Shown here: one piece after another, positions 63,057 through 64,000 of the stretch | How the letters are laid out: each line of letters starts with the position of its first letter | Numbering within the stretch: position 1 is the first letter of the stretch | Assembly: GCA_023213315.1 (NCBI GenBank) | Contig: JAKCPI010001932.1 | Location: 165,350 to 229,349 of the forward strand | DNA: 64,000 bases | Origin: Euborellia annulipes | Taxonomy: Eukaryota; Arthropoda; Insecta; Dermaptera; Anisolabididae | Direction: 5' to 3' | Notes under the pieces: generated by a model | Told to the model about the DNA's origin: nothing | Database searches by the model: none | What the model saw: only the letters and a program-made list of their open reading frames with translations | Position numbers and translations under genes: made by a program

Positions 63057-64000
63057 GAAATATTTATTTAATTATAAGGCATCAGACCTTTTCATTTCAT
63101 GAGAAATTATTTTTTTTAATTGAAATTTTAACCAAGAAAATTATTTTTTTATTAAAATTTTAAGGTTTAAACGGAAAGGGCCCGGATTTATAGCTCCTCC
63201 CCTGCCCCCTTGTTGCGGGACTGACTATACTTATAATTACGATATATATTGGCGTAAAGGCATATTTATTTATATTTGGTAGCAAAATGGTTTAAATAAA
63301 TTCCTGGTTCCATTCCCCTAGACTTTGTTTTAGATTATCAATATTGACATTTGTCAACATCTCGGCCAAGGGGAGGGGGGGGGAGGGGTGGTTTATTGTG
63401 TGATTTATACTATTCCGAGTATTTTAATGTGATCTTTGTTGTAGGTACAAAAATTTAATCAAATAATAAATCCATTTTCTATTTACAAAAAGTTGGTGGT
63501 GGTGGTGGTGGGGGGATTAATATGCCGATTTTTTTTTAATCTAGATAAAAGAGTAATAGAAGTGGATTAATTTTATTTATTTAATATCATCAGTCATTTA
63601 ATATTAAATATTATATAAAGCCAACAAAATGATAAATAATTTCGAAAATGCATTCGTTAAATATTAGCATTGCAATATCCTTTTTGCATATTTTGTATTC
63701 CATTCATTCATTAGCAAATGAGTTTACTTTATCCCCCCATTCCTCATCTTTACATATATTATTAATTGCGAATGCCATTCACAAAGGATTTAGTGGAAAA
63801 ATGCGGTTTTATTTTTTGGTGCAACATAAAATTAATTAATTTAATGCCATCATATCAAGTAAATTGTAATGTTGTTAAAGAGTGGAACTTTAATTAATAA
63901 AAAAGCACTTAAATAAGCGCATTATGGCTAATTAATAAAATGCCTCTCCAGGGTCAATTTCCAAATGGATTTAAAGATTTTTTTTTTTTTAATATTATAA
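63057..64000. other. AT-rich unique DNA
   Basis: (GGT)n at about 63494-63511 and a G run near 63375-63385. A 63-codon frame at 63648-63839 is not recognised. No repeat end identified. Confidence 0.4.

Overview
The window looks like non-coding, repeat-saturated nuclear DNA of an animal, most likely an arthropod (inference). It is strongly AT-rich, dense in microsatellites, and packed with eukaryotic transposable elements: hAT, TTAA-flanked, Helitron, Tc1/mariner-pogo, RTE LINE, tRNA-derived SINE and a solo LTR. No open reading frame can be assigned to a cellular gene. Most longer frames are artefacts of simple repeats, or of repeat families read through because they lack stops. Three short frames (9467-9664, 6507-6707, 61371-61511) look more protein-like than their surroundings and are listed as low-confidence exon or relic candidates. 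The genus cannot be named from the sequence alone.

Three layers dominate. (1) An unclassified element of about 0.65-0.7 kb has at least 25 whole or partial copies. It starts with a roughly 90-base hairpin (ATCTGGTGTGAC ... GTCACACCAGAT), carries a CA-rich microsatellite and ends in a second hairpin (TACTTTCTCT ... AGAGAAAGTA). I call it the two-hairpin element. (2) About 20 copies of a small motif CTGANGAY-[helix]-GAAACGTC lie mostly as inverted pairs inside palindromes; it resembles a dimer-type hammerhead ribozyme core. (3) Many small DNA transposons have readable target-site duplications, including nine hAT-like elements with exact or nearly exact 8-bp duplications.

Layout: 1-9.3 kb holds two-hairpin relics, four CAAGGGCGGATCC-type hATs, two other hATs and two copies of a TTAA element. 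10.5-16.9 kb holds a SINE, TTAA elements, a pogo-like MITE and a 161-bp hAT. 18.0-20.4 kb is a large nested palindrome. 21.4-24.8 kb holds hammerhead-like palindromes, two SINE families and two TTAA elements abutting at one TTAA. 25.8-31.7 kb holds full two-hairpin copies, a SINE split by a 1.83-kb element, and a decayed fold-back copy. 33.5-36.1 kb is a nested stack: two-hairpin element, then RTE LINE, then hAT, then palindromic MITE. 37.2-38.2 kb is a 0.3-kb duplication that looks like filled and empty alleles joined together. 38.7-39.7 kb is a second TAGGGATG hAT. 44.8-47.7 kb is a 2.86-kb TIR element containing a TTAA element and a two-hairpin copy split by a Helitron. 48.2-49.6 kb holds a two-hairpin copy, a SINE and a solo LTR. 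50-59 kb holds more of the same plus a 0.79-kb Helitron. 60.6-63.1 kb holds chimeric MITE halves, a two-hairpin copy and an RTE-tailed SINE.

Insertion-in-insertion relationships give a relative chronology. All family assignments rest on termini, duplications and internal sequence seen here, without database comparison.
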